Part shown: positions 16,765 to 25,374 of the stretch, one piece after another
How positions within the stretch are numbered: position 1 is the first letter of the stretch
Layout of the letters: each line of letters opens with the position of its first letter
Source of the DNA: Chloroflexota bacterium
GTDB taxonomy: Bacteria > Chloroflexota > Anaerolineae > Anaerolineales > Villigracilaceae
Direction: 5' to 3'
DNA: 64,000 nucleotides
Assembly: GCA_016234495.1 (NCBI GenBank)
Contig: JACRBI010000048.1
Coordinates: 1 to 64,000 of the forward strand
Made by a program: the position numbers and the translations under genes
Notes under the pieces: generated by a model
Told to the model about the DNA's origin: nothing
Seen by the model: only the letters and a program-made list of their open reading frames with translations
Database searches by the model: none

Positions 16765-18555
16765 ATGTCTTTCAACATCGGTGAAAATGTTGGTCCATAT
16801 CGGATTATCGAGCAACTGGGGCAGGGCGGTATGGCGACCGTATATAAGGCATATCATGCCGCGCTTGACCGTTATGTTGCTCTAAAGGTTTTACATCAGG
16901 CATTTAATCAGGACCAAACATTTACCGCCCGCTTTCAACGTGAAGCGCGTGTGGTGGCAAAGTTGGAACACCCCAACATTGTCCCTGTTTATGATTATTC
17001 CGAGCATGAGGCGCGGCCTTATCTTGTGATGAAGTTCATCGAGGGGGATACGCTCAAGGCGCGTTTGAATCGGGGACCTTTAACGTCAAATGAAATCGAA
17101 GAGGTGGTTAATTCAATCGGCTCTGCGCTGGCGTATGCGCACCGGCAGGGTATTTTGCATCGCGATATCAAACCGTCCAATGTGATGATCGCGGTGGACG
17201 GCGTTATGTATCTCGCGGATTTTGGACTCGCGAGAATTGCCCAGGCTGGCGAATCCACCATGTCGTCGGATTCGATCATGGGCACGCCGCAATATATCTC
17301 GCCCGAGCAGGCGATGGGGAAAAAGGATCTCGACGCGGGTACCGACATTTATTCCTTCGGCGTCATGCTGTATGAAATGGTGGTGGGGCAGGTTCCCTTT
17401 AGCGCGGATACTCCGTTCTCGATCATCCACGATCATATTTATACGCCTCTGCCCCTGCCGATGAAGGTCAATCCCCATGTACCGGAACCGGTTCAACGTG
17501 TTTTGTTGAAGTCGCTTGCAAAAGACCGCCTCGACCGCTACGAATCAGTCGAAGATATGATGAGAGCCTTCAAGGAAGCATGGACGGAGGCCGGCGTGCC
17601 AATGCGGGGTACATCCATTACCATGCCTCCCACAAGCCTTGCAGGTGAGCCGACAGCGCTAAAAACTCAAATGGCGGGAACTGCCATCGAAACAGGAGCA
17701 GCCAAACCGTCGCTAGCAGCGAAGCGCTTTCTCTGGAAGTGGATCGGCGCCGGGGTAATCGTCGTGTTGATCGGCTGCGTGTTCCTTGCCGCCATCCGCA
17801 GCATAAATGCCAACCCTCCAGTGGCGCCCACTGCCATAGCCAGCGTCATTCCTGTGACGAACATCCCGCCTGTTACTGTACAACCCACTTCACTTCCACC
17901 AACCGGAAATACCGCGCCTACACCAAAAAATATTTCACCCGAAGTAACCGCCGCTCAGGAACAGGTTAACTTGAACCCCGGAGACCCGAATGCCCACCTG
18001 AAACTTTCGATTGCGCTTTGGGAGGCAAAGGAAATTCGCCCTGCAATGGATGAACTGGCACAGGCCGCGAATTTAGCCGGCCCAAATAACAAGGAATTCT
18101 TCTCGGGTGCGGCGCAGGAATTTAAAATGCGCGAGGCCTGGGTGCCAGCCGCGGGCATGTATTTGCGATTGGTCCCCATTTATCGTGTTCAAGGCCCGCC
18201 GCCGGAATTGGAAAATAATTTTCACGAGTCCATTTACAAAGCCGCCGAGGAGAAGGATATGCCGCTCTTTGTGTTCTTTGAACGCATCGACAATGTTGAC
18301 CTGACGCTTGGTTTCGTGGCTCGCAGCCGTTATGCGTTATTCAACGGTGAAGTGGCAGAAGCCAAAACACAATGGGCGAGTGCTGAAAAAATAAAACCTG
18401 AAATGTATGAAGTGATCCTGCTGCACGCAGAGATCGAATGGAAGACGGGCAGTCAGGCCGATGCAAAAGCCATATTGCTCTCGCTTTCCTCAGACCTCGG
18501 CGCGCCGGAATGGATCCGCTTCATGGCAGAAAATTATCTCAAAGCAGTACCATAG
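16765..18555 (+). CDS. Membrane Ser/Thr protein kinase with TPR-like C-terminus
   Basis: The 596-residue protein has a complete Hanks-type kinase domain (about residues 10-275): LGQGGMATVYKAY, ALKVL, the catalytic HRDIKPSNVMI, ADFGLARI, and YISPEQ. A single TM helix lies at about 325-347, followed by a Pro/Thr linker. The extracellular part (about 395-596) is helical and reads like degenerate TPR repeats (NPGDPNAHLKLSIALWEAKEI), with no PASTA domains. A TATAAT sits at about 16722. The gene ends 9 bp before tpiA, so the two are probably cotranscribed, which could tie the kinase to glycolytic control. Confidence 0.92.
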   Translation: MSFNIGENVGPYRIIEQLGQGGMATVYKAYHAALDRYVALKVLHQAFNQDQTFTARFQREARVVAKLEHPNIVPVYDYSEHEARPYLVMKFIEGDTLKARLNRGPLTSNEIEEVVNSIGSALAYAHRQGILHRDIKPSNVMIAVDGVMYLADFGLARIAQAGESTMSSDSIMGTPQYISPEQAMGKKDLDAGTDIYSFGVMLYEMVVGQVPFSADTPFSIIHDHIYTPLPLPMKVNPHVPEPVQRVLLKSLAKDRLDRYESVEDMMRAFKEAWTEAGVPMRGTSITMPPTSLAGEPTALKTQMAGTAIETGAAKPSLAAKRFLWKWIGAGVIVVLIGCVFLAAIRSINANPPVAPTAIASVIPVTNIPPVTVQPTSLPPTGNTAPTPKNISPEVTAAQEQVNLNPGDPNAHLKLSIALWEAKEIRPAMDELAQAANLAGPNNKEFFSGAAQEFKMREAWVPAAGMYLRLVPIYRVQGPPPELENNFHESIYKAAEEKDMPLFVFFERIDNVDLTLGFVARSRYALFNGEVAEAKTQWASAEKIKPEMYEVILLHAEIEWKTGSQADAKAILLSLSSDLGAPEWIRFMAENYLKAVP

Positions 18556-18564
18556 GATTATTCA

Positions 18565-19323
18565 ATGCGAAAACCATTTGTTGCCGGAAATTGGAAGATG
18601 AACAAGACCATCGCGGAAACGCGCGATCTGGTCTCCAGGATGAGTTTGAAACTGAGCGAGATCAGCGGTGTGGAAAAAGTTTTATGCCCGCCGTTCATGT
18701 CGCTGCTGGCCGCCTCTGCTTTGCTCGAAGGTTCGGGCATTGGCCTCGGCGCGCAGAACATGCACTGGGAAGAGAAGGGCGCGTTCACGGGCGAGGTCTC
18801 GCCCGCGATGGTGAAAGAACTCTGCGGTTATGTCATCCTTGGCCATTCAGAGCGGCGCGCATATTTCAATGAAACAGATGAGATTGTGAATCGGAAGTTG
18901 ATCTCAGCCCAAACATTTGACCTGACCCCGATCGTTTGTGTTGGCGAGACTTTGGAACAATACGAATCAAAACTGACCCGTGAAGTTGTTTCCCGTCAAA
19001 CGAGTCAGAGTCTCAGGGACGTATCTCCTGCTTTCGCCGCGCGAATTGTCGTCGCTTATGAGCCTGTCTGGGCCATCGGAACAGGCAAAGCCTCCAACGG
19101 CTTGGAAGCGAACGCAGTGGCCAAGGATGTCATTCGCCCGGCGCTGGCCGGCTTGTTTGGAGAAGAAACGGCGCAAGCCATCCGCGTGCTATATGGCGGC
19201 TCGGTGACCTCATCCAATGCCGCCGAATTCTTTAGCCAGCCAGATATTGATGGCGCGCTTGTGGGTGGGGCCAGCCTGAAAATAGACGAGTTTGCTGCGA
19301 TCACTGAATCTGCTGCTGTTTAG
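18565..19323 (+). CDS. tpiA: Triosephosphate isomerase
   Basis: This enzyme interconverts dihydroxyacetone phosphate and glyceraldehyde-3-phosphate. The 252-residue sequence shows AGNWKMNKT at the N-terminus, GAQNMHWEEKGAFTGEVS, the catalytic His in ILGHSERRAYF, the catalytic Glu in VAYEPVWAIGTGKA, and LYGGSVTSSNAAE. Its start is 9 nt after the kinase stop codon. A family-1 palindrome follows immediately after the stop. Confidence 0.97.
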   Translation: MRKPFVAGNWKMNKTIAETRDLVSRMSLKLSEISGVEKVLCPPFMSLLAASALLEGSGIGLGAQNMHWEEKGAFTGEVSPAMVKELCGYVILGHSERRAYFNETDEIVNRKLISAQTFDLTPIVCVGETLEQYESKLTREVVSRQTSQSLRDVSPAFAARIVVAYEPVWAIGTGKASNGLEANAVAKDVIRPALAGLFGEETAQAIRVLYGGSVTSSNAAEFFSQPDIDGALVGGASLKIDEFAAITESAAV

Positions 19324-19325
19324 CT

Positions 19326-19378
19326 GTACCGCGACATTTATGTCGCTGCCATGTAAGGCGACATAAATGTCGCGGTAC
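19326..19378. repeat. Palindromic intergenic repeat, family 1 (perfect 21-bp arms)
   Basis: The left arm GTACCGCGACATTTATGTCG (plus C) and its exact complement enclose an 11-nt loop. It differs from the copy at 26813 only by compensated changes in the outer arms. Confidence 0.9.
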
Positions 19379-19389
19379 CAAATTTCCCC

Positions 19390-20145
19390 ATGCCCTTCTC
19401 AGGTTTTCTCTGGTTTCTCTTAATGCTCGTGCCGCTGGTATTTCTCCAGCGGTTTTTGCATCGTGAGATACAGGCTGTGCTATTGATCATCACGCGCAAC
19501 CCGCAATTGACGATTGGCCTGTTCTCTATGCTGTTCTTTCCCGGCGTGTTCCTGCACGAGTTGAGTCATTTTCTGATGGCGAAGCTGCTGCGCGTGCGCA
19601 CAGGGAAATTTTCGTTGATCCCCACCACATTATCCAATGGGCGCTTGCAAATGGGATACGTGGAAACCGAGCGGACAGATGCGTTCCGCGATTCGCTCGT
19701 CGGCGCTGCGCCGTTGATCGCGGGGAGTCTGTTCGTGGCGTATGTGGGGATATATCGTATGCAGTTGGATGCGCTTTGGAATGTTTATTCTGAATACAAA
19801 AATATCGAATTGGTATTTAATGGCATTCGTTTGCTCCCTACCGTTCCCGATTTTTATGTGTGGTTCTACCTTGCCTTTGCAGTCTCCAGCACAATGATGC
19901 CGTCTGAATCAGACAGGCATGCCTGGCTTCCGCTCGGCGCGTGGGTGGCTGTTCTGATGGGGTTGGCGCTCTTCGCCGGCGCAGGCACGTGGATGTTGAC
20001 GAATCTGGCTCCAGTCTTAGATGACTTCCTTAGTGTCGTCGCCACGTTGTTTGGATTAAGCATGATCCTGCAAGTTGCACTATTATTGCCTGCCCTAATC
20101 GCCCATCGTATTGTTTCAAATGTGACAGGGGTGGATGTAAGATAG
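19390..20145 (+). CDS. Integral membrane protein with HExxH motif (putative M50-like protease)
   Basis: The 251-residue protein has about six hydrophobic segments. The second carries the metalloprotease-like HELSH in GVFLHELSHFLMAKLLRVRTG. Placing HExxH within a membrane helix followed by a basic turn resembles site-2-protease/M50 relatives, but the usual second zinc motif (NxxPxxxxDG) is not evident. Proteolytic activity is therefore only a suggestion. No Shine-Dalgarno precedes the ATG. It stands between a palindromic repeat and a convergent kinase-like gene. Confidence 0.7.
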   Translation: MPFSGFLWFLLMLVPLVFLQRFLHREIQAVLLIITRNPQLTIGLFSMLFFPGVFLHELSHFLMAKLLRVRTGKFSLIPTTLSNGRLQMGYVETERTDAFRDSLVGAAPLIAGSLFVAYVGIYRMQLDALWNVYSEYKNIELVFNGIRLLPTVPDFYVWFYLAFAVSSTMMPSESDRHAWLPLGAWVAVLMGLALFAGAGTWMLTNLAPVLDDFLSVVATLFGLSMILQVALLLPALIAHRIVSNVTGVDVR

Positions 20146-20146
20146 G

Positions 20147-20594
20147 TTATTCAAATTCATCAGCGGCAGGAGGCTCGAACCAGCTCCACCATAGGTCAAG
20201 TTGAAACGAATGTCCCCGGCGGCAAATTCTCGTTGCGCTTTGATAACCTTATCCATAATTCATCACGGTCAACATTTAGATATATCAATTTGACACGAGC
20301 GCCCAGCGCTTTTGCTTGTGAGCGATAACTGGCGCGTTCCTCCTGTGACCAGAATCCATTTTCCAATATCACATCCAGTCCAAGAGTCAGAAGGCGTTTG
20401 GCAACTTCCCATTGCAGTGATTCAACCGCGGCGCGAAGACGATCCATCTCAACGGTATCTGTGACATCAGCCAGCAGAAATGTGATCCATTCGTCCGGGC
20501 ATAAACGTAATGTCGGGTGCAAGGCCTCAAGCTGCTTTGCAAGCGTCGTCTTGCCGGAGCCGGGCAGGCCGCAAATTAAAAAGAGAGTTGCCAT
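20147..20594 (-). pseudogene. P-loop nucleotide kinase-like protein with C-terminal frameshift
   Basis: The open frame (20594-20196) encodes a small AAA/zeta-toxin-like kinase with the Walker A box LICGLPGSGKTTLAKQLE, PDEWITFLL, an Asp/Arg region, and LPPGTFVST just before a TGA. Shifting frame by one base right there continues with DLWWSWFEPPAADEFE and a TAA at 20149-20147, which is the C-terminal end seen in this family (an FEPP...DE tail). The match looks too good for chance, so I call a frameshift. The start follows AAAGGAG by 10 nt. Substrate is unknown. Confidence 0.7.
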
Positions 20595-20648
20595 GTATAG
20601 TGTTTCTCCTTTGGAGTGCAATGCTTCACTCCTGATTTTGCTCAAAAG

Positions 20649-21944
20649 TCAGGAGGACTTCTGACTCCGTTTGGACAACATCCAGCGATAATGGTATGCG
20701 AGATTGAGCGGCAAGGTCCACCAAAGTTGGGCCGGTGACCGTGACAAACGCTTGGCAATACTCGATAGGGAATAAAAGCGTTCATTGGCATATTGAAAGC
20801 CGGCCAGTAATTCATTTACGCTCATTAGCTTCGGCTGATAGACCACATCATGGCGGCTGTTATATTTGCGCCAGTCGCAGGTCAAGAGACGCCCTTCGGA
20901 TTCTATTCTTCGATATAACGGTGTGCCGGGGAACGGAGTCAGAATATTGAAAGTTGCATTCTGAACCCCCGCCTGTTCCAGAAAATCAAGCGTGTCTTCG
21001 AATATCTGCGAAGTATCCTGATCAAACCCAAAAACGATCCCAGCTTGTACCGCGATCCCATGCGAATGGATGCGTTCGATGATCTGAAAATACTCCTCCA
21101 CATGATTGAAGCCTTTGTTTGCCCCGGTCATGCTTTGTTGTGAGACTGACTCCAGCCCCAGAAACAACTGCTTGCATCCGCTTTCGGATGCGGCTTTGAG
21201 GAATTCATCATCCCGGCCAGCGTGAATGCTCGCCTGACTACTCCACCACTTCCGGTACGGCGTGATGGCGCGAAACAATTCCTTTGCATACTTCATATCT
21301 GCGGAAATGTTATCGTCCCAAAAAATGATGACCTTTCCCTTGAAAGATGCATATTCGGCCGCAACCTCGACGACTGGCCGCTTGCGGAATTTGCGGCAAT
21401 ACATCACCGCGATGGTGCAGAATTCACATTCGTGCGGGCATCCCCGCGTTGCAAAGAGGACTCCGCTGGTATGGTCGTGCCTGTGAAATAGATCCTTGCG
21501 GGCCATGGGGATGTTTTCCAGAATTGGTGCGCTGGTTTGTTGATACACATGTTGGTACGATCCCGCTTCGAAACTTTTTAAAAATTCCTCCCATAATCCT
21601 TCCGCTTCGCCAATGAAGATCACATCCGCGTTTTGACTGGCTTCTTCTGGCACCAGCGTCACATGCGGACCGCCCAGAACGACGCATATTTCCCGTAACC
21701 TGAAACGCCCGGCAATCTCATAAGCATGATAAGCGCTGGGTGTGTGGAATGTAATTCCGACCACATCAACTTCAATATCCCAGTTGATTTTTTCGGCTTC
21801 TTCATCCACATGGCTCACTTCCCAACCGTCAGGGACTCGGGCAGCCAGATATGGCATGGTGATCTGTTGAAAACCAAGGAAGCGTGACTTCCTGACATTT
21901 CGGATTTCTCGTGATGAGGCTGTGATCAATAGAAGTTTTGGCAT
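20649..21944 (-). CDS. B12-binding-domain radical SAM protein
   Basis: The 431-residue enzyme has an N-terminal cobalamin-binding-type Rossmann region (about 1-135; VDVVGITFHTPSAYHAYEIA, VVLGGPHVTLVPEEA, IGEAEGLWEEFL). A radical SAM core follows with the cluster motif RGCPHECEFCTI (CxxxCxxC, about residue 168) and GIVFGFDQDT. The DxHxxG cobalamin loop is not evident, so B12 may not be bound through a base-off mode. Relatives include BchE/HpnP-like enzymes and many uncharacterised methylases; the substrate is unknown. Confidence 0.85.
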   Translation of the reverse strand: MPKLLLITASSREIRNVRKSRFLGFQQITMPYLAARVPDGWEVSHVDEEAEKINWDIEVDVVGITFHTPSAYHAYEIAGRFRLREICVVLGGPHVTLVPEEASQNADVIFIGEAEGLWEEFLKSFEAGSYQHVYQQTSAPILENIPMARKDLFHRHDHTSGVLFATRGCPHECEFCTIAVMYCRKFRKRPVVEVAAEYASFKGKVIIFWDDNISADMKYAKELFRAITPYRKWWSSQASIHAGRDDEFLKAASESGCKQLFLGLESVSQQSMTGANKGFNHVEEYFQIIERIHSHGIAVQAGIVFGFDQDTSQIFEDTLDFLEQAGVQNATFNILTPFPGTPLYRRIESEGRLLTCDWRKYNSRHDVVYQPKLMSVNELLAGFQYANERFYSLSSIAKRLSRSPAQLWWTLPLNLAYHYRWMLSKRSQKSS

Positions 21945-22240
21945 GAGTAGTTCCAGAAACCGGATTCTAATTCCATGAGACGGTTACTTTGAAGAATAGA
22001 TGATGAAATGCTCAGGCATCTCATAGCCGAAAAGTTCCCGCGCAGATGGAGGTGGAGGGAGGTTTTTTCAACTGCATTACCAATGAGGATTTTAAACTTC
22101 AAGCCATCGTTGGCTCCAAATTACGAAACTGGTGTGAAGGACAACCTTATCTATCCCTTGACACTTCTTTTGATCGGCGGCGTTATTATATTACAAGGTA
22201 TTTATTGGTCAGAAGCATGCTCGCAAAATAAGCCAAAGAA
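21945..22240. other. Intergenic stretch with no recognisable gene
   Basis: The only frames are short and unconvincing. A few bits might be the decayed upstream part of the transposase that follows, but I cannot align them with confidence. Confidence 0.4.
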
Positions 22241-22762
22241 AATCAGGCAAATCTGTACAAGAACATACAGCAGTTTGCACCAGAATATCCGAAAGCTGGA
22301 TTCTTCTGGAAGATTGAGACAGATTTCCTGACAGTTGAGAACGTCAACAAAGGACACGGACGTCTTGAAAAGCGAACATTGACCACCACCGAAATGCTCA
22401 ACTCCTATTCGACCTGGCCGGGCTTGGCTCAAGTCTATCGCTTGGAAAGACAATTCCATTTGTGGCGAAGTGGATGCTGTTATCGAACATCTTGTGAAGT
22501 GGAATTCGGGACTACCAGTTTATCCCGCAAAAAAACACACCAGAGTGTTTGTTGTGTTTTCATCGTGGCATTGGGGAATTGAGATATTGAAGCAGGATTG
22601 AATTACCGACGAGATGTGACTTTTGAGTAGGATGACACGCCTATGATCATTGGCAATTCTGGCAAAATCATGGCTTCGATTAATAATCTCGTGATCGCTT
22701 TGGCCCAACACGCAAATTTTCAAAATGCGGCTCATCTCTCCGATGCTTTTGCCTTACTCCCC
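22240..22762 (+). pseudogene. ISAs1-family transposase remnant
   Basis: One frame reads KENQANLYKNIQQFAPEYPK, then NKGHGRLEKRTLTTTEML and WPGLAQVYRLERQF, as in the central part of ISAs1-family DDE transposases. After a frame change come HWGIE, LNYRRDVTFE and then NSGKIMASINNLVIALAQ, matching the conserved C-terminal block (HWxIEN...LHYxxDVTF...ED...N...M). Frameshifts and stops separate these pieces. No terminal inverted repeats were found. Confidence 0.8.
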
Positions 22763-22813
22763 CCCCCCATTTTCCTGGCCTTGGAGAAGTCATGCGCCGG
22801 TGTACCTGTCTCC

Positions 22814-22848
22814 TTGTGTACTTAATGCTCTCCGCTTATACTTTCAAT
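22814..22848 (+). promoter_or_regulatory. Leaderless promoter of the DUF2203 gene
   Basis: TTGTGT (22814-22819), a 17-bp spacer, TATACT (22837-22842) and 6 nt lead to the ATG at 22849. Confidence 0.65.
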
Positions 22849-23232
22849 ATGCCCCGATACTTTACACCCGCAGAAGCAAACGAGACCCTGGAGCTGATTC
22901 GCCCCATTTTGGAAGAGATGATGCGGATCGCGGAGAATATCCATGCGCATCAGCCCGAATTATGGGACATGGTTCGGAAATCCGCCGGCAATGGGGGAAA
23001 CCCCGCCCTGAGCGAAATTCTCGTGGATTTTGACCGGCTGGATGGATTCATCCACAATATTCAGGATATGGGCATTCAGATCAAGGATTTGATCATTGGC
23101 CTGATAGATTTTCCCGCCATGCATGAAGGCAGGGAGGTATATCTATGCTGGCAATTTGGGGAAGGCGACGTTGAATACTGGCATGAAATCGAAGCTGGTT
23201 TCGCGGGGCGCCGCTTGATTAATTGGGAATAG
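22849..23232 (+). CDS. DUF2203 family protein
   Basis: The 127-residue soluble protein begins MPRYFTPAEANETLELIRPI, the usual start of DUF2203 proteins, and ends with VYLCWQFGEGDVEYWHEIEA followed by GFAGR. The family is widespread and uncharacterised. A longer frame from 22792 exists, but the family start and the promoter both support 22849. It stands alone between an IS remnant and rarD. Confidence 0.85.
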   Translation: MPRYFTPAEANETLELIRPILEEMMRIAENIHAHQPELWDMVRKSAGNGGNPALSEILVDFDRLDGFIHNIQDMGIQIKDLIIGLIDFPAMHEGREVYLCWQFGEGDVEYWHEIEAGFAGRRLINWE

Positions 23233-23391
23233 CATCCAAAAGAGATGCTACCGCACCCTGGTAAAACGAAACGACGGGGATTTTGAGTGTTAACGTACAT
23301 GGACAGGCAGACTGTCAAAGATAATTTTATAAATAAAAAAACGACTCGAGCATATTATGTTAATTGTAAAGGTATCATTAAAGGAGCTAAA

Positions 23392-24291
23392 TTGAACAAG
23401 GGAATTTTATACGGAATCGGCGCGTACGTGTTATGGGGCTTCTTCCCTATTTATTGGAAGTTTTTACACCGGGTATCGGCTTTGCAGGTGATCGGTCATC
23501 GCATTGGCTGGTCATTCATCGTGCTGATCATTTTTATCCTCATCACCAAACAGTGGCAGGAGTTTCACGCGGCTGCCTTCAATGCAAAAACAATTGGCAT
23601 ATATGCGGTTGCGGGTGTTCTTCTTTCGATCAACTGGCTCATCTATGTTTGGGGCGTAAACGCGGGCTTTATCGTCGAGACCAGCCTTGGGTATTTCATC
23701 AATCCCCTGCTTAGTGTATTGCTGGGCGTCATCTTTTTACGCGAGCGATTACGCTCCGCGCAATGGATACCGGTCATCCTTGCCGCCATCGGCGTGATCT
23801 ATCTGACAGTCGTCTATGGCCGTCTGCCGTGGATCGCGCTATCACTCGCTTTTTCATTTGGCATTTATGGCCTCGTTAAAAAACTCGCGCCGCTTGGCTC
23901 GCTCTATGGTCTTACGCTTGAAACAGCCATTGTCTTCCCAATTGCATTGATCTATCTCCTCTATGTTGAGATCAATGGGACAGGCGCCTTCCTGCACGAC
24001 GGGTTGCAAGTGGACCTCTTTCTCGCCGGCGCGGGAATTGTCACCACGATCCCCCTGCTCATGTTTGCATCCGCCGCGAAACAAATCCCGCTTTGGGCCG
24101 TTGGCTTGCTTCAATATATTGCGCCCACACTTCAATTTTTGATCGGCGTATTTCTTTACAAGGAGCCATTCAGCCATAAGCAATTGATCGGCTTCGGTAT
24201 TGTTTGGGCCGCGCTTATTTTTTTTGTGGTTGAAAACTATATTGCCAACCGCGCGGTGAGTCAACCAATTCCTGAATTGGGAGAGGGCTAA
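23392..24291 (+). CDS. rarD: EamA-family transporter RarD-like
   Basis: The 299-residue protein has ten predicted TM helices in the EamA/DMT pattern. It carries RarD-type motifs such as GAYVLWGFFPIYWKFLHRV, LLSINWLIYVWGVNAG, ETSLGYFINPL and YIAPTLQFLIGVFLYKEPF. RarD proteins are presumed metabolite exporters, substrate unknown. I place the start at a TTG (23392) because AAGGAG lies 5 nt upstream and the product then begins NKGILYGIGAYVLWG as in relatives. It ends 1 nt before the epimerase gene, so they are probably cotranscribed. Confidence 0.88.
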   Translation: MNKGILYGIGAYVLWGFFPIYWKFLHRVSALQVIGHRIGWSFIVLIIFILITKQWQEFHAAAFNAKTIGIYAVAGVLLSINWLIYVWGVNAGFIVETSLGYFINPLLSVLLGVIFLRERLRSAQWIPVILAAIGVIYLTVVYGRLPWIALSLAFSFGIYGLVKKLAPLGSLYGLTLETAIVFPIALIYLLYVEINGTGAFLHDGLQVDLFLAGAGIVTTIPLLMFASAAKQIPLWAVGLLQYIAPTLQFLIGVFLYKEPFSHKQLIGFGIVWAALIFFVVENYIANRAVSQPIPELGEG

Positions 24292-24292
24292 A

Positions 24293-25300
24293 ATGAAAAT
24301 CCTTTTTATTGGCGGCACAGGTTTGATTTCCTCAGCGTGCAGCGACCTTGCGCTTGAGCGCGGTCATGAGCTTTTTCTTTTGAATCGCTCATCTTCGGCA
24401 AAATACCCCGCCCCTAAAGACGCGACTATTCTACAAGCAGATATCTACGCTGAATCAGCGCATCTTTCCGCGCTGTTGGCTGGTCAGCGCTTCGACGCAG
24501 TTGTGGACTTTATGGCATTTACCCCGCAAGACATCGAACGCGACATTTCCCTCTTCCGTGGAAAGACAGATCAATTCGTTTTCATTTCGTCGGCCAGCGC
24601 CTATCAAAAGCCAGTGCGGAATTACCTCATCACCGAAGAGACACCGTTGGAGAATCCGTTTTGGGAATATTCACGCAACAAGATTGCCTGCGAAAACCTG
24701 TTGATGAAGGCTTATCGCGAGAATGGATTCCCCGCCACCATTATTCGCCCCTCGCATACGTTTGGCCCTTCGCAGATTCCATTTTGCTATGGCAGTTGGG
24801 TCCACCCGTGGACGATCATTGACCGCATGAAGCGCGGCAGGCAAGTCATCATCCCCGGCGATGGGACTTCGCTGTGGGTGCTCACCTGGAACGCGGACTT
24901 TGCCAAAGGGCTGGTCGGTTTATTGGGGAATAAAAATGCCGTCGGCGAGGCTTTTCAAATAACGTCAGACCAGGTGCTGAGTTGGAATCAAATTTACCTC
25001 GAAGCATATCAGGCTCTCGGTCAGGCCCCGAACGTGGTTCACATCCCCAGTGATTTTATTGCGTTGTTTGACGAGGGCGCGCTGGGCAGCCTGATCGGCG
25101 ATAAATCCAACAGCGTGGTCTTCGATAACAGCAAGATCAAGAGATTCGTGCCCGATTATCAATGTGACGTGAATTGGGCGGATGGTGTGCGCCGCTCTCT
25201 GGCATGGTTCGAAGCCAATCCGCAATTTCAGACCTTGGATACGGAAGCGAATTTGATCTGGGATAAAATCATAGCAGCATACGAGAAAGCGATTCCATGA
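24293..25300 (+). CDS. NAD-dependent epimerase/dehydratase family protein
   Basis: The 335-residue extended-SDR protein has the nucleotide-binding ILFIGGTGLISSACSDLAL, the active-site region VFISSASAYQKP with a Tyr and a following YSRNKIACENLL (YxxxK), and IIRPSHTFGP. Relatives act on nucleotide sugars or bind RNA (CSP41-like); the exact substrate is unknown. The start codon is 1 nt from the rarD stop. A hairpin terminator follows. Confidence 0.85.
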   Translation: MKILFIGGTGLISSACSDLALERGHELFLLNRSSSAKYPAPKDATILQADIYAESAHLSALLAGQRFDAVVDFMAFTPQDIERDISLFRGKTDQFVFISSASAYQKPVRNYLITEETPLENPFWEYSRNKIACENLLMKAYRENGFPATIIRPSHTFGPSQIPFCYGSWVHPWTIIDRMKRGRQVIIPGDGTSLWVLTWNADFAKGLVGLLGNKNAVGEAFQITSDQVLSWNQIYLEAYQALGQAPNVVHIPSDFIALFDEGALGSLIGDKSNSVVFDNSKIKRFVPDYQCDVNWADGVRRSLAWFEANPQFQTLDTEANLIWDKIIAAYEKAIP

Positions 25301-25358
25301 ACGTCCCGCAGGTTTCATTGAGCGAGGATATTTCAAAGATAACCTGCGGGACGTTCTA
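25301..25358 (+). terminator. Hairpin between epimerase and pfp
   Basis: ACGTCCCGCAGGTT (25301-25314) pairs perfectly with 25341-25354 and is followed by TCTAAAC. It may terminate or be a palindromic repeat, since no strong U-run follows. Confidence 0.55.
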
Positions 25359-25374
25359 AACTTGAGAGGCCAAT

